Positions 9,804 through 18,726 of a DNA stretch of 64,000 nucleotides are shown here, in pieces. The position numbers and the translations under genes were made by a program. The stretch covers positions 124,001 to 188,000 of the forward strand of contig NC_079265.1 in NCBI RefSeq assembly GCF_947241705.1, in the 5' to 3' direction. The DNA comes from Saccharomyces mikatae IFO 1815. Taxonomy: Eukaryota; Ascomycota; Saccharomycetes; Saccharomycetales; Saccharomycetaceae. Below the pieces are notes generated by a model. That model was not told where the DNA came from. It searched no databases and worked only from the letters and a program-made list of their open reading frames with translations. Within the stretch, counting starts at the first letter, position 1; each line of letters starts with the position of its first letter.

Positions 9804-11759
9804 ATGCCATTCCAAGACTATTTCCATAAGAAGAAAGCAGCGTTCATCAACAGGAACAATAAAAATGAGGCAGGTTCGCCGGCACTACGAAATATTACCA
9901 ATATCAACGATATGAATCCGGCCGGCAAAGATAGGACTTATGTGTTCCAGCTAACCAGGCTTCCTGATGAACTCATGCAAGAAGTGTTTTCACATTTGCC
10001 GCAACCGGATCGCTTGCAACTCTGCCTTGTAAACAAAAGATTCAATAAGATCGCTACTAAACTGCTCTACAGGAGAATTTACTTGAATGACTCAAATGTA
10101 GTAAAGAGCGACTTCATGCATCTAGCAATTAACTGGACCTTGCTGAATTTGCCATCTTCTTTGAAAGAAGAAGAGTCACAGAAGATTGCCAACCTTAAAT
10201 TGAAGAAACTTATAGAAACATTGCAAAATAATATTCACATCACTCAAGTCATCCAGTGGATAAGGATTAATTGGGATCTGGACCCTGTGCTACAACGATC
10301 TATCCTCAACATTCTCTGCAACCATGGTAAATCTTTGCAAAGACTAGAAAATGTCACTGATCCGACTTGTAATGACATCATCTCCAATGGTTATTTTTCT
10401 AAGTGCAATGTCTCAAGTTTCGACATGGCGCCTCCGAACTCCCTGCCTGAAATAGTAGTTCCAGAAAATTACATTCCAAATCTCACCAAATACCTATCCC
10501 AACGTATCTCCTCCCGACTCTCTCACATGACATTATTCATTGACCCCATAAAGTTGTTCAACTACCTTTATCCTCTGGATATGAAGTTACAAATTATCGA
10601 TTTGAAATTGCATTGGAGAAGGGAGTTTTACAACAATGATTACTTCATTAACAGGATACGACCCGGTAATCCTCTGACCAAACTATCAGAGGTTTTCGAC
10701 AAGAGAACTTTGAAAATTCTCACCATCATTTCTTGGAATGACACTTTATTGAAACGCGAGACCGAAATGCTGAAAGATTTCAAAGAGTTCAACCATTTGG
10801 AAGATTTATCTTTGATTTCAATTAAACAGGACGTTCATATTCTCGTAGATCTATTCAGTTCGTTAACCAATTTGAAAAGGCTGAAAATGGATTTTTTGGA
10901 GGATTATATACCTGAACCGACAAACCCTCACATTTTTCTGTCTATTCTCTTAGCTTGTTCCAAGTTACAATTTATAGATTTGAGATATGATGGTCTTATC
11001 CCACAAATTATCAATATTCAAGCCAATAAGTTCCAATTAAATCAGCAATGCAACTGCAGAAACTGTCAAATAGTATTTACTGACATTCTAAAGGGAAAAA
11101 TATTTATGTTCCCAGAAGATTACTATATTTACGATAGTCAGGATATTGCCGCAAAGGACATTTTCAAAATGATGAAGTACTTGTCCTTGCTACCGTACTC
11201 AAAAGCTTGTGATGCTTACCCGAGTGTGAGGACACAACCAATGAACTTAACCAATTTTGTGACTAAGATGAATGCGAAGCTTTTGGAATACAGAAACTCT
11301 AAATCCCAGCTTGTGCCCAAAATCGTTAATAATCCACATGAACACTCTACAATAACTTCTACGTCCACTGCTCATGTAAATGAACCCGAAATGATAATAA
11401 TCGATGATGACAGTGATGACACTGTCACTACTATTTCCGGTGACTTAGAACTCCCTCATGATTTATTGACCAAAAGGGATATCATCATGTGTTATCACGC
11501 TCTCATTCATCATTTCAAATCGATATACGTTACCTTTTTGAAAAGTTTCCCGAATTTGAGATTCCTGATGCTGAACGATATTCCCACAATAGTTATGGAG
11601 GAAAATAACGAACGTATTTTTGAGCCTGTCTTTTACCATTATGATTATAAAAGTAATTTGCATGGATGGTCTAAAGAAACAAACAAGAACTTGGAGAATG
11701 ACACCAACAATAACAACAACAATCCTGATACCATTGCAAGAATAGCAACCGTTATGTAA
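9804..11759 (+). CDS. DAS1: DAS1, F-box protein of an SCF ubiquitin ligase
   Basis: The 651-residue protein is a little shorter than S. cerevisiae Das1 (about 663). An F-box runs from about residue 51 to 94 (LPDELMQEVFSHLP and the following helix), which would bind Skp1. The rest has leucine-rich stretches such as LEDLSLISI and LKRLKMDF that suggest an irregular LRR substrate-binding region. The tail has an acidic patch near residue 535 and an Asn run near the end. Its substrates are not known; the gene name refers to 6-azauracil sensitivity. The ATG at 9804 gives the expected N-terminus MPFQDYFHKK. Confidence 0.93.
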   Translation: MPFQDYFHKKKAAFINRNNKNEAGSPALRNITNINDMNPAGKDRTYVFQLTRLPDELMQEVFSHLPQPDRLQLCLVNKRFNKIATKLLYRRIYLNDSNVVKSDFMHLAINWTLLNLPSSLKEEESQKIANLKLKKLIETLQNNIHITQVIQWIRINWDLDPVLQRSILNILCNHGKSLQRLENVTDPTCNDIISNGYFSKCNVSSFDMAPPNSLPEIVVPENYIPNLTKYLSQRISSRLSHMTLFIDPIKLFNYLYPLDMKLQIIDLKLHWRREFYNNDYFINRIRPGNPLTKLSEVFDKRTLKILTIISWNDTLLKRETEMLKDFKEFNHLEDLSLISIKQDVHILVDLFSSLTNLKRLKMDFLEDYIPEPTNPHIFLSILLACSKLQFIDLRYDGLIPQIINIQANKFQLNQQCNCRNCQIVFTDILKGKIFMFPEDYYIYDSQDIAAKDIFKMMKYLSLLPYSKACDAYPSVRTQPMNLTNFVTKMNAKLLEYRNSKSQLVPKIVNNPHEHSTITSTSTAHVNEPEMIIIDDDSDDTVTTISGDLELPHDLLTKRDIIMCYHALIHHFKSIYVTFLKSFPNLRFLMLNDIPTIVMEENNERIFEPVFYHYDYKSNLHGWSKETNKNLENDTNNNNNNPDTIARIATVM

Positions 11760-11935
11760 TTAGCTCATTATCGTGTATACTCGATAATATATACTCAACG
11801 CATTTTCTTTACAGCTACATGAATATTGATCACGGGATCCTTCCCTTGATCATTTGAAGGCCCAATTTACGATACGATGGCAAAACTCTGCCCCTCATTC
11901 CAATGTATCTGACATTGAATTGATGAAATAAATAC

Positions 11936-11951
11936 AAGAAAAAGATGTTAC
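11936..11951 (-). terminator. Likely Nrd1-Nab3 terminator of U14
   Basis: Just past the U14 3' end the minus strand reads GTAAC followed by two UCUU sequences. These are Nrd1 (GUAA/G) and Nab3 (UCUU) sites, the usual snoRNA termination signal. The call rests on motif and position only. Confidence 0.5.
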
Positions 11952-11958
11952 TATATGA

Positions 11959-12085
11959 TCACTCAGACATCCTAGGAAGGTCTCTAAAGAAGAGCGGTCA
12001 CCGAGAGTACTAACGATGGGTTCGTAAGCGTACTCCTACCGTGGAAACTGCGAATGTTAAGGAACCAGTCTTTCATCACCGTGAT
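11959..12085 (-). ncRNA. SNR128: U14 box C/D snoRNA (snR128)
   Basis: The minus strand starts ATCACGGTGATGAAAG and ends GATGTCTGAGTGA, matching yeast U14 nearly base for base over 127 nt. Box C (UGAUGA) is near the 5' end and box D (CUGA) near the 3' end, and the ends pair to form the terminal stem. U14 is essential: it base-pairs with 18S rRNA for early cleavage at A0-A2 and guides 2'-O-methylation of 18S at C414 (S. cerevisiae numbering). In S. cerevisiae it is made from a two-snoRNA transcript with snR190, and the same order and strand are kept here. Confidence 0.97.
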
Positions 12086-12149
12086 CATAAAATTTATATA
12101 CTATTTATCTTCATAAACCCCATTTGATAATCTCATGAGAAGGAAAAAA

Positions 12150-12349
12150 GGCTCAGATCTGCATGTGTTGTATAACACTGGCAAGAAAAGTTCCCGTTTG
12201 CAAACACTAATGATCATGAAAAGGAAGAGATATCACCGAAGCAATATTCACCTTTTCAAAATCACTCGCATTAAGAGAACGAGATAAAATCCCTTGTCGT
12301 CATGGTCGAATCGGACGAGGAAAGAAGAGACACCGTTATCATCAGGGCC
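12150..12349 (-). ncRNA. SNR190: snR190 box C/D snoRNA
   Basis: The minus strand begins GGCCCTGATGATAA (box C) and ends AGATCTGAGCC (box D CUGA), about 200 nt, matching yeast snR190, which lies just upstream of U14 on the same transcript. snR190 looks like a guide for 25S rRNA but is better known as a folding chaperone for early pre-60S particles, linked to helicase Dbp7. The ends are estimated from the boxes and could move by a few bases. The 64-nt spacer to U14 should contain the Rnt1 processing site; I did not find a clear AGNN tetraloop by eye. Confidence 0.93.
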
Positions 12350-12707
12350 AATTAAATTTTCTTTTCAATAAAAATGTAATGAAATTTCTCTTGAGATTAT
12401 TCAAACTTGAATGTATCAAATGGGAAAGAGATAGAGCGACCAGTATTGGCAAAATGAAGAGTACCCTCAATCTTGATATATTCTTGTCACTGCTGTTATT
12501 CTACTTATGAAGGGATTAAATATAATATGTACGATAACTAATGTAATATACAAAAGCTTGCCCAGTATTTATACATTTTGTTCAACCCATAAAGTGTACA
12601 AAATGAAAAAATTTTCCTTTTGCTGCGAGAAAGAATTTTTCTTAGGGCAGGATCTGGTTGTTGGGTGTTGTGAAACTTTTTTTCTCTCAAAAAGTGAAAT
12701 TAAATAA

Positions 12708-12718
12708 TGAAAAATTTT
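12708..12718 (+). promoter_or_regulatory. RRPE element (RPA34 promoter)
   Basis: TGAAAAATTTT is an exact ribosomal RNA processing element, bound by Stb3, 105 bp upstream of the RPA34 ATG. It lies directly beside a PAC-like site, the normal ribosome-biogenesis arrangement. Confidence 0.8.
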
Positions 12719-12719
12719 A

Positions 12720-12727
12720 TCGATGAG
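12720..12727 (+). promoter_or_regulatory. PAC-like element (RPA34 promoter)
   Basis: TCGATGAG matches seven of eight bases of the PAC core GCGATGAG (Dot6/Tod6 site), one base after the RRPE. Confidence 0.6.
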
Positions 12728-12822
12728 CATTGATAGTTCAGGGTATAGGGTACTCGGTATCATATAAATTGCTGGTTGAGTGTGCAGCTGACGTGCAACA
12801 AGAAGGATAAACAAAAATTCAA

Positions 12823-13530
12823 ATGTCCAAGCTTTCGAAAGATTACGTATCTGATTCAGATTCTGAAGATGAAGTGATATCAAACGAGTTCAGCATACCA
12901 GATGGGTTCAAGAAATGTAAACATTTAAAAAGTTTCCCTCTCAACTCCGATAATAAAAAGAATTCTAAACAACAACAGGTTTGGCTGATCAAATTCCCAT
13001 CAAATGTCGATATTTCCAAGTTGAAATCTTTACCAGTAGGCTTTGAATCTTACACAACGATGTCCATTGATAACCACGATTATAAAATCATGGATGATAC
13101 AGATATCGAGTCTTCGTTAACACAGGATAATCTGAGTAATATGACCTTGTTGGTTCCTACAGAAAGTAGAGAGAGTCTCAAGATTGCAAGTGCGGCTAAG
13201 GATAATACGCCACTACAATTTGACAAAGTCTTTTCTATCAGTGAAACTGCTAAAATTCCAGCCATTGATTTTGCTAAAGTAAAAGTTCCACGTAAAAACG
13301 TCCCAAAGGTGGAAGGTTTGAAGTTGGAACATTTTGCCACAGGTTATGATGCCAAAGATTCACATGTAACTAAGAATGTGATGACAAAAGAAGATAAGAA
13401 AGAATCGAAAAAGCGTTCACATCAACACGAAGATGAGGGAGAGTCTAACGAAAAGAAGAAGAAGAAAGAGAAGAAGGAGAAGAAAGTGAAAAAGGACAAG
13501 AAGGATAAAAAGAAGAAGCATAAGGATTAA
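12823..13530 (+). CDS. RPA34: RPA34, RNA polymerase I subunit A34.5
   Basis: The 235-residue protein matches Rpa34: the N-terminus is acidic (SDSDSEDE at about 11-18), the central part is the dimerisation module that pairs with Rpa49 in a TFIIF-like fold, and the last 50 residues are a Lys-rich tail with many KKE/KKD units. It supports Pol I initiation, elongation and transcript cleavage in the nucleolus. RRPE and PAC-like sites upstream agree with control by the ribosome-biogenesis regulon. S. cerevisiae Rpa34 has 233 residues. Confidence 0.96.
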   Translation: MSKLSKDYVSDSDSEDEVISNEFSIPDGFKKCKHLKSFPLNSDNKKNSKQQQVWLIKFPSNVDISKLKSLPVGFESYTTMSIDNHDYKIMDDTDIESSLTQDNLSNMTLLVPTESRESLKIASAAKDNTPLQFDKVFSISETAKIPAIDFAKVKVPRKNVPKVEGLKLEHFATGYDAKDSHVTKNVMTKEDKKESKKRSHQHEDEGESNEKKKKKEKKEKKVKKDKKDKKKKHKD

Positions 13531-13809
13531 AGGCGTACGCGCGTGATTGTGTAATATAAGATAAAAATGTGCATTTGTGTCTCCGTGTTTTCTTTTTACG
13601 CACATACATAAATAGAAGGGCTTTTTTTTTGTTGGTGGAACTAATGAATGTTATGTGTGAGCAATATTACTATTTAGTTTTGCGTTTGTGCTTAAATTTG
13701 TGTATACTATTAGACATTTCACCATTTTCGGTATAATAAGAAGGATTCTTTCTAGCCTTGATTTAGAGCGGTGATACTATGAATGTTACCAGTGTTGTTT
13801 ATGTATTCT

Positions 13810-14958
13810 TTATATCAGGTTCAATGGTAGGTGTGTTTTTAGATCATGTTCTTCATCGTTGATCATCTTCAGTATAGTTTCGAGATCGACTTGTAAGTAT
13901 TCGAGGATTGATCTGTTTTGACATACCCGATAAATACCTTGTATGGAAATATCTAAAGATCTAATGAATTTGTATTGATCCATTATCGATTTAGGTGCTT
14001 CGAATGGTACCTCCAGCATAAGTTTGTTTTGTATACTCAATTTTACTATGCTTATTAACCATTTCTTGATCAATTTTGGTTCTTCCTCCATCCATTTTGA
14101 AATTGCCCTCAATATACGAACAAGCAGTATTTGATTTCGGGTAAAAGAGAGAGCTTCCGATCTATTCCCATCCAAGACTGTTAACTCGGGTAGTAGGTGG
14201 GATTTTTCATACAGAGATTGATAAATTAAAATCAAATTGTTATGCCTCCAACTATCACCTAAAACCTTAATGTAGTGAGATATTATTTGAGGGATATTCT
14301 CTTGAGAAATATCAAAAGTGAGACATCTCCACAAAAGACGTCGCAGTGGAAACGGTAGATCGCCGTAGTTGGACAACCAATGAAACTCGCAATCTTTTCT
14401 TATTTGTGCATTATGCGTTCTATAATAAAATAAAATGGATATTACTACTTTTTGATATTCGTCGAACAATGCCCTATGCTCCCATAAATCATTGAATTTG
14501 TTGAAGTTCTTGGAGAGTAGGATTTCTGTAATTTGACGCACATTGGTTAACTTACCCATATACTGCAGAAGCAGCAATCTGTCATATAGATCCTCAGATG
14601 ACGCAGTTCGCAGTTGCTTCGAGGAAGTGCCTTCGTTATCTGCTGCCTGAGTGACTATTGAATTTAATTGTGAGAAGAGCACGTCATAATGAACCGCCAC
14701 TTTCTGTTTCTTGGATTCTACTTCTGGTAGATTTGAGTTCAGTATCCTTAAAATGTTCTCTATGTGGTGATCCTGGAGATTGCTTTCTTTATTGCTTGAA
14801 CGGACCAATAGCGATCCCCGTCTACTAGATTCAGAAGATTCGAATAAAGACCCTAATGACTTGATGGAGCCATTGGTTAAGTATTTTAGAGTCGATTTCA
14901 GTTCGTTATCCTTGGACTTCAGTAACCGGCTTGCTAGCTGAGAAAATGCCCTTCTCAT
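13810..14958 (-). CDS. MRX5: MRX5-like mitochondrial protein (YJL147C orthologue)
   Basis: A 382-residue protein if read from the ATG at 14958 (MRRAFSQLASRLLK). An in-frame ATG four codons upstream at 14970 would give 386. I prefer the inner start because it gives the length I recall for S. cerevisiae YJL147C and an N-terminus typical of a mitochondrial presequence: Arg-rich, no acidic residues in the first 15. The S. cerevisiae protein was found with the mitochondrial gene-expression (MIOREX) complexes, but its biochemical role is unknown. I see no named domain; the body is predicted to be mainly helical from its Leu/Ile spacing. It converges with RPA34 and diverges from IDS2. Confidence 0.85.
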   Translation of the reverse strand: MRRAFSQLASRLLKSKDNELKSTLKYLTNGSIKSLGSLFESSESSRRGSLLVRSSNKESNLQDHHIENILRILNSNLPEVESKKQKVAVHYDVLFSQLNSIVTQAADNEGTSSKQLRTASSEDLYDRLLLLQYMGKLTNVRQITEILLSKNFNKFNDLWEHRALFDEYQKVVISILFYYRTHNAQIRKDCEFHWLSNYGDLPFPLRRLLWRCLTFDISQENIPQIISHYIKVLGDSWRHNNLILIYQSLYEKSHLLPELTVLDGNRSEALSFTRNQILLVRILRAISKWMEEEPKLIKKWLISIVKLSIQNKLMLEVPFEAPKSIMDQYKFIRSLDISIQGIYRVCQNRSILEYLQVDLETILKMINDEEHDLKTHLPLNLI

Positions 14959-15674
14959 AATCATGTACACTTATAGATGGAATAATAGAACAGTACACAC
15001 GCTATCTCCTTCAAACAAACAAGATTATCTCTTTGTGGTATTGTTTGAGGTTAGTAAATCGCTTGAAAAGCCATATGCACTCCAACTATTTTCTTTTCGC
15101 TCAAACAGAAAATCGCTGTCACATTATTTATTCCAACTGTATATCGAATTGCTATTTATTGTACTACCAATAGAAAGAAAGGTGTTAGAAGCTACTACAT
15201 TACCTTCTTATGCGTTAAAGCAGAAATATCTTCATTCAATAGCCTCTGTGTTGAGATATTACGGGTTATGATTCTACAACACGACAAGAAGCAGTAGTGT
15301 ATTCTTTTCGAAATCTAAATACGTAACAGAATTTACTGCCTTATTTTCACTAACATAGCCAGGGATCCTATCACCAAACAGTCGCGGCCTTTTTTATATC
15401 TTTGCATTATACTATTTATTCTCTCACTCATACTCTTGGCTGTCCCATATTTACTTCGGAAATTTCCCCATGCGCAGCAGAACAGAACACAAGCATGATT
15501 GAAGCAAAGGAATTGCGCAGTTGAGTTTAAAGAAAGAAGAGAAGAAGCAGCAACGCACTTCCACGTGATACTTGTAAAAGAATATCTGTGTTTTTTGATA
15601 TCTGATTTTTTTATCAAGCATTCATATCTGTTTATTGAAACGTCAAGAAGGGAAAAGCCAATTGACATTAAAAG
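14959..15674. other. MRX5-IDS2 divergent promoter
   Basis: The 716-bp divergent region has a CACGTG at 15562-15567. A 102-codon plus-strand frame at 14963-15271 and a 118-codon minus-strand frame at 15333-15689 cross it; neither has a recognisable product and both overlap flanking genes or promoters. Confidence 0.5.
15562..15569. promoter_or_regulatory. CACGTG site upstream of IDS2
   Basis: CACGTGAT, the reverse complement of the Cbf1 consensus ATCACGTG, lies about 108 bp upstream of the IDS2 ATG. Pho4 could also bind the core. Confidence 0.5.
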
Positions 15675-17069
15675 ATGGATAATCAGCAAGAGAGTATATC
15701 TGAAGATATTACAGGTGACCTAGCTGCAGCTGTCAGAAAGTCATGGTCTGAGTCACAAGATAACCCGTTGCTCCTAAACTTTAATAATTCCCCCATAGGT
15801 ACTCCCACTGATAGGTACTCCCCTGAACCAGTTATGATGGAGGGAAATGCAATGAATCCTCCATCGCTTGTGAGGGAGTCTGCACAACAACAGCAAAGAC
15901 GTTATGCATCTTCCCAATCTCGCGAAAAATCTGACCAGCAACAGCAAGATTACCAGTTGTTTAAGCATCATTATTCTTTGGGGCAGGAAACAAGAGAATC
16001 TGTTTCCGATATTCTCAACGACTTGACTCTAGGATCCCCAGAGCCAAGCGAAAGGATATCACCAATAGGACAACCATCGGTGGATATTCCTCCTCTTACC
16101 ACAAGGCGTAGTTCTATCCAGGATGTCCAATGGATAAGACATTTACTTAATCCGAGAAGTTCATTTTCTGGTGCGTCTGCCAATGAACCAACTAGCCCCC
16201 CTGATGATTTTCTTAATCAGAGCAGAGCCTGGATAACAATATTACATGATTCATCGGCAGAATCGTTACAGGCTGTTATCGTGTTAGCCGAATCATTGAA
16301 GAATGTCAGTTCCCAATATAATCTTTGGGTGCTGCATTCTAGTGACGTTAATGCTTTTCAATTAACTCAAATAGGAATAAAAACATTGATAATAGATGAG
16401 TATATCAATTTGTTTTTGAATTTTGGGAGTGGCTCGGGCTTCAGTGGAAGCACACAAGCAACCGAAACCAAGGACGAATTGAATTTCAAATGGTGTAAGT
16501 TATTTCTTTTCTTTTCTCTAATCGATCGGTTTGAACTGATCTGCTATTTATCCCCCACATGTTTGGTATTAAAAAATATCGATGAGCTGCTGGAGAGCAC
16601 CGAAGTTTCTGATGAGATTGATAATGAAACATGTGTTTTGCTATCTAATAGGGTGAATCATATAAATGGAGATCTCAGTAGCATAGAGCAAGACCAAAAT
16701 CCTGGAAATTATGATGAGGATCCTCAAATCATTATTCTAAAGCCTAACCGGGCGGTGGCGATGTGTATTAAGGAATATTTCACTATATACGGGAATGATG
16801 AAAGTAAAAGATCCATGTTTCATCAAATGAACGATTTACAAATAATGAAAGCACTATTTGGAGATAAATGGGGTTACATAGATAGCGGTGGCTACTGTGC
16901 TATTCCTATGACTAGTATACCGGCGGCCAATTTAAGCTATAAGATAGTCGAGTTCAAAATTCTAAAACCCTGGGAAAGACAGAACTATATAACTGCTGGT
17001 CAACATCCAGAGTCTATTATGAACAAATGGCTAGATCTTTGGCGCGACTTTTTGAACCAAGCAAATTAA
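15675..17069 (+). CDS. IDS2: IDS2, meiotic signalling / Hsp90-linked protein with a GT8-like fold
   Basis: The 464-residue protein matches S. cerevisiae Ids2 (469), reported to modulate Ime2 during meiosis and to act with Hsp90. Residues 1-180 are low-complexity and Ser/Gln-rich, with likely phosphorylation sites. From about 183 on I read a family-8 glycosyltransferase (glycogenin-like) fold: AWITILHDSSAESLQAVIVLAESL matches the first beta-alpha unit in pieces, CYLSPTCLVL (290-299) sits where glycogenin has the metal-binding DxD, and KPW at 431-433 matches the C-terminal HFxGxxKPW motif. Both catalytic Asp are replaced (S293, T295), so it should be a pseudoenzyme. The fold assignment is my inference by comparison with GLG2 in this same window. 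Confidence 0.92.
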   Translation: MDNQQESISEDITGDLAAAVRKSWSESQDNPLLLNFNNSPIGTPTDRYSPEPVMMEGNAMNPPSLVRESAQQQQRRYASSQSREKSDQQQQDYQLFKHHYSLGQETRESVSDILNDLTLGSPEPSERISPIGQPSVDIPPLTTRRSSIQDVQWIRHLLNPRSSFSGASANEPTSPPDDFLNQSRAWITILHDSSAESLQAVIVLAESLKNVSSQYNLWVLHSSDVNAFQLTQIGIKTLIIDEYINLFLNFGSGSGFSGSTQATETKDELNFKWCKLFLFFSLIDRFELICYLSPTCLVLKNIDELLESTEVSDEIDNETCVLLSNRVNHINGDLSSIEQDQNPGNYDEDPQIIILKPNRAVAMCIKEYFTIYGNDESKRSMFHQMNDLQIMKALFGDKWGYIDSGGYCAIPMTSIPAANLSYKIVEFKILKPWERQNYITAGQHPESIMNKWLDLWRDFLNQAN

Positions 17070-17512
17070 ACAAAACACTATCAGTTTCCTGTACTTCGTC
17101 AATATTCATTCAAGTCAATCCGGCACCTTCTTCACATCTAATTCATCATACTTCATAACGTCTTCCCCTTTTAGTGCAATTTTTGGTTGCACTCTACTAG
17201 GGACAACGAGAAACATTGCTTAAACGTGCTCGCACGTCATATCTGTAATCAGTTTATCCTTGTATACTATTATACAGTCATCTCTTAACTTTTGTCTTGG
17301 TTCTCTTCCTTGCCTTTACCGTATATAAAATTCTAAAGCTATTTTTTATTTATGTTTACATTCTCGCGGCCTGGCTAGGATTTGCTTGAATAGAAAAATG
17401 TTTGTGCAGAACTAATTCTTGATTACATCAAAGAGCAAAACTGTATACTTCAACTGAATTTCATTTCATCTTCACTTTAAACTGCTAGGGTAATTGAAGT
17501 GACGTATTCAAA
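17070..17512. other. IDS2 3' flank / SFH5 promoter
   Basis: The 443-bp gap between tandem plus-strand genes holds one perfect 11-bp ARS core consensus at 17348-17358 and otherwise nothing I can name. Confidence 0.45.
17348..17358 (+). other. Candidate ARS consensus (ACS) match
   Basis: ATTTATGTTTA matches WTTTAYRTTTW at all 11 positions and lies between genes, where origins usually sit. The extended 17-bp consensus fails at its 3' end, and such cores occur by chance, so origin activity is only possible. Confidence 0.25.
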
Positions 17513-18397
17513 ATGAATTTTGACAATGACAGCCAGAAACAAGTTTTCGATAAGCTTAAAAAGGCAATTCCTGGCATCATCAAGGAAAAATGTGCCGGAT
17601 ATGATGAATTATACGGTTATAAGTTGAACTCCCAAGGTCCAACTGCGGAGGAAGTTGAGAAATATTACGACGGGAAGATTGCCGATTGTTTAATTTATAA
17701 ACTTTGTAAAGCATACCAATTTGAGTATAGCACTATTGTGCAAAATCTGGTCGATATTTTGAACTGGAGGAAGAAGTTCAATCCACTAAGTTGTGCCTAC
17801 AAGGAAGTTCATAATACAGAACTGCAAAGTGTTGGCGTTTTGACGTTCGATGTGAACGGTGACGCTAATAAGAAAGCCGTCACTTGGAACTTATATGGTC
17901 AGCTTGTCAAAAAAAAGGAACTATTCCAAAACGTGGATAAGTTCGTTCGTTACAGAATTGGTCTTATGGAAAAAGGGTTGAGTTTGCTAGACTTTACCAG
18001 CGCCGACAATTGCTATATGACCCAAGTCCATGATTACAAGGGCGTTTCTTTGTGGCGAATGGACTCTGACATTAAGAATTGTAGCAAGACAGTTATTGGA
18101 ATTTTCCAAAAATACTACCCAGAACTGTTGTATGCAAAGTATTTTGTTAACGTCCCTACTATTTTTGGTTGGGTGTACGATTTGATCAAAAAATTTGTTG
18201 ATGAAAGCACTAGAAAGAAGTTTGTGGTGTTGACTGATGGTAACAAGTTGGGTCAATACTTGAAGAACTGCCCACACCAAGACTACGGTGGGAATGACAA
18301 GCAAAACAACTTGAACAAGCAAAACGTCGCGAATATCCACCCAACAGAATATGGCCTTTATGTTCTACAAAAGCAGATCATCGAAGACGTCGAGTAA
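17513..18397 (+). CDS. SFH5: SFH5, Sec14-like haem-binding protein
   Basis: The 294-residue protein has the same length as S. cerevisiae Sfh5 and carries the CRAL-TRIO-N helices (about 55-95) and a CRAL-TRIO lipid-binding domain (about 105-265). Sfh5 belongs to the Sec14 phosphatidylinositol-transfer family but the yeast protein was shown to hold haem, with Tyr68, His173 and Tyr175 as key residues; all three are present here at those positions. It is found in cytosol, cortical ER and plasma membrane fractions. Physiological role is still debated. The ATG at 17513 gives the expected MNFDNDSQKQ start. Confidence 0.95.
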   Translation: MNFDNDSQKQVFDKLKKAIPGIIKEKCAGYDELYGYKLNSQGPTAEEVEKYYDGKIADCLIYKLCKAYQFEYSTIVQNLVDILNWRKKFNPLSCAYKEVHNTELQSVGVLTFDVNGDANKKAVTWNLYGQLVKKKELFQNVDKFVRYRIGLMEKGLSLLDFTSADNCYMTQVHDYKGVSLWRMDSDIKNCSKTVIGIFQKYYPELLYAKYFVNVPTIFGWVYDLIKKFVDESTRKKFVVLTDGNKLGQYLKNCPHQDYGGNDKQNNLNKQNVANIHPTEYGLYVLQKQIIEDVE

Positions 18398-18549
18398 TGA
18401 ATTATCATCGTCATGCTGTAATACTATCCCCCATACATAATTCTATAATAATTAATTTCGCCTTGTATTCAAGTAAATCATCATCCACTGTATTATCGTC
18501 TCATCTCTACCTTTTCTTGATGTGACTTAGAAGATACCGTGCAGAGTGA

Positions 18550-18554
18550 AGGGG
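18550..18554 (+). promoter_or_regulatory. STRE (Msn2/4 site) upstream of ROQ1
   Basis: AGGGG, the stress response element, about 175 bp upstream of the ROQ1 ATG. ROQ1 is known to be induced by several stresses through Msn2/4, which fits. Confidence 0.55.
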
Positions 18555-18566
18555 CTTTGAAAAATG

Positions 18567-18574
18567 TTCTAGAA
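18567..18574. promoter_or_regulatory. Heat-shock-element core upstream of ROQ1
   Basis: TTCTAGAA is a head-to-head TTCnnGAA pair, the core of an Hsf1 site, 12 bp beyond the STRE. Only two properly spaced units are present, so Hsf1 binding would be weak or combined with Msn2/4. Confidence 0.45.
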
Positions 18575-18726
18575 GCTGATGGCGATAATAGGGATACATA
18601 TCGATCAGTTCCGCCTATTTAAACGACAACGGACCGACTATGAAGAAGATCAGAGGTGAAAGTGATAACAGGGAAAGAGAACCAGCAAGAACAAGAACAA
18701 GAACAAGAAGGAAAGAATTGGGAAAA

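Larger units (their letters stand above)
12350..12822. other. snR190/U14 - RPA34 divergent promoter
   Basis: This 473-bp region fires snR190-U14 to the left and RPA34 to the right. RRPE and PAC-like elements lie near RPA34 and are listed separately. A 66-codon plus frame at 12507-12707 crosses this promoter and shows no recognisable product. Confidence 0.6.
18398..18726. other. ROQ1 promoter and leader
   Basis: The 329-bp gap has an AGGGG stress element at 18550-18554 and a heat-shock-type inverted pair at 18567-18574. The last 100 bp are purine-rich, with an AAGAAC tandem repeat around 18687-18708 that is in frame with ROQ1. Confidence 0.6.
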
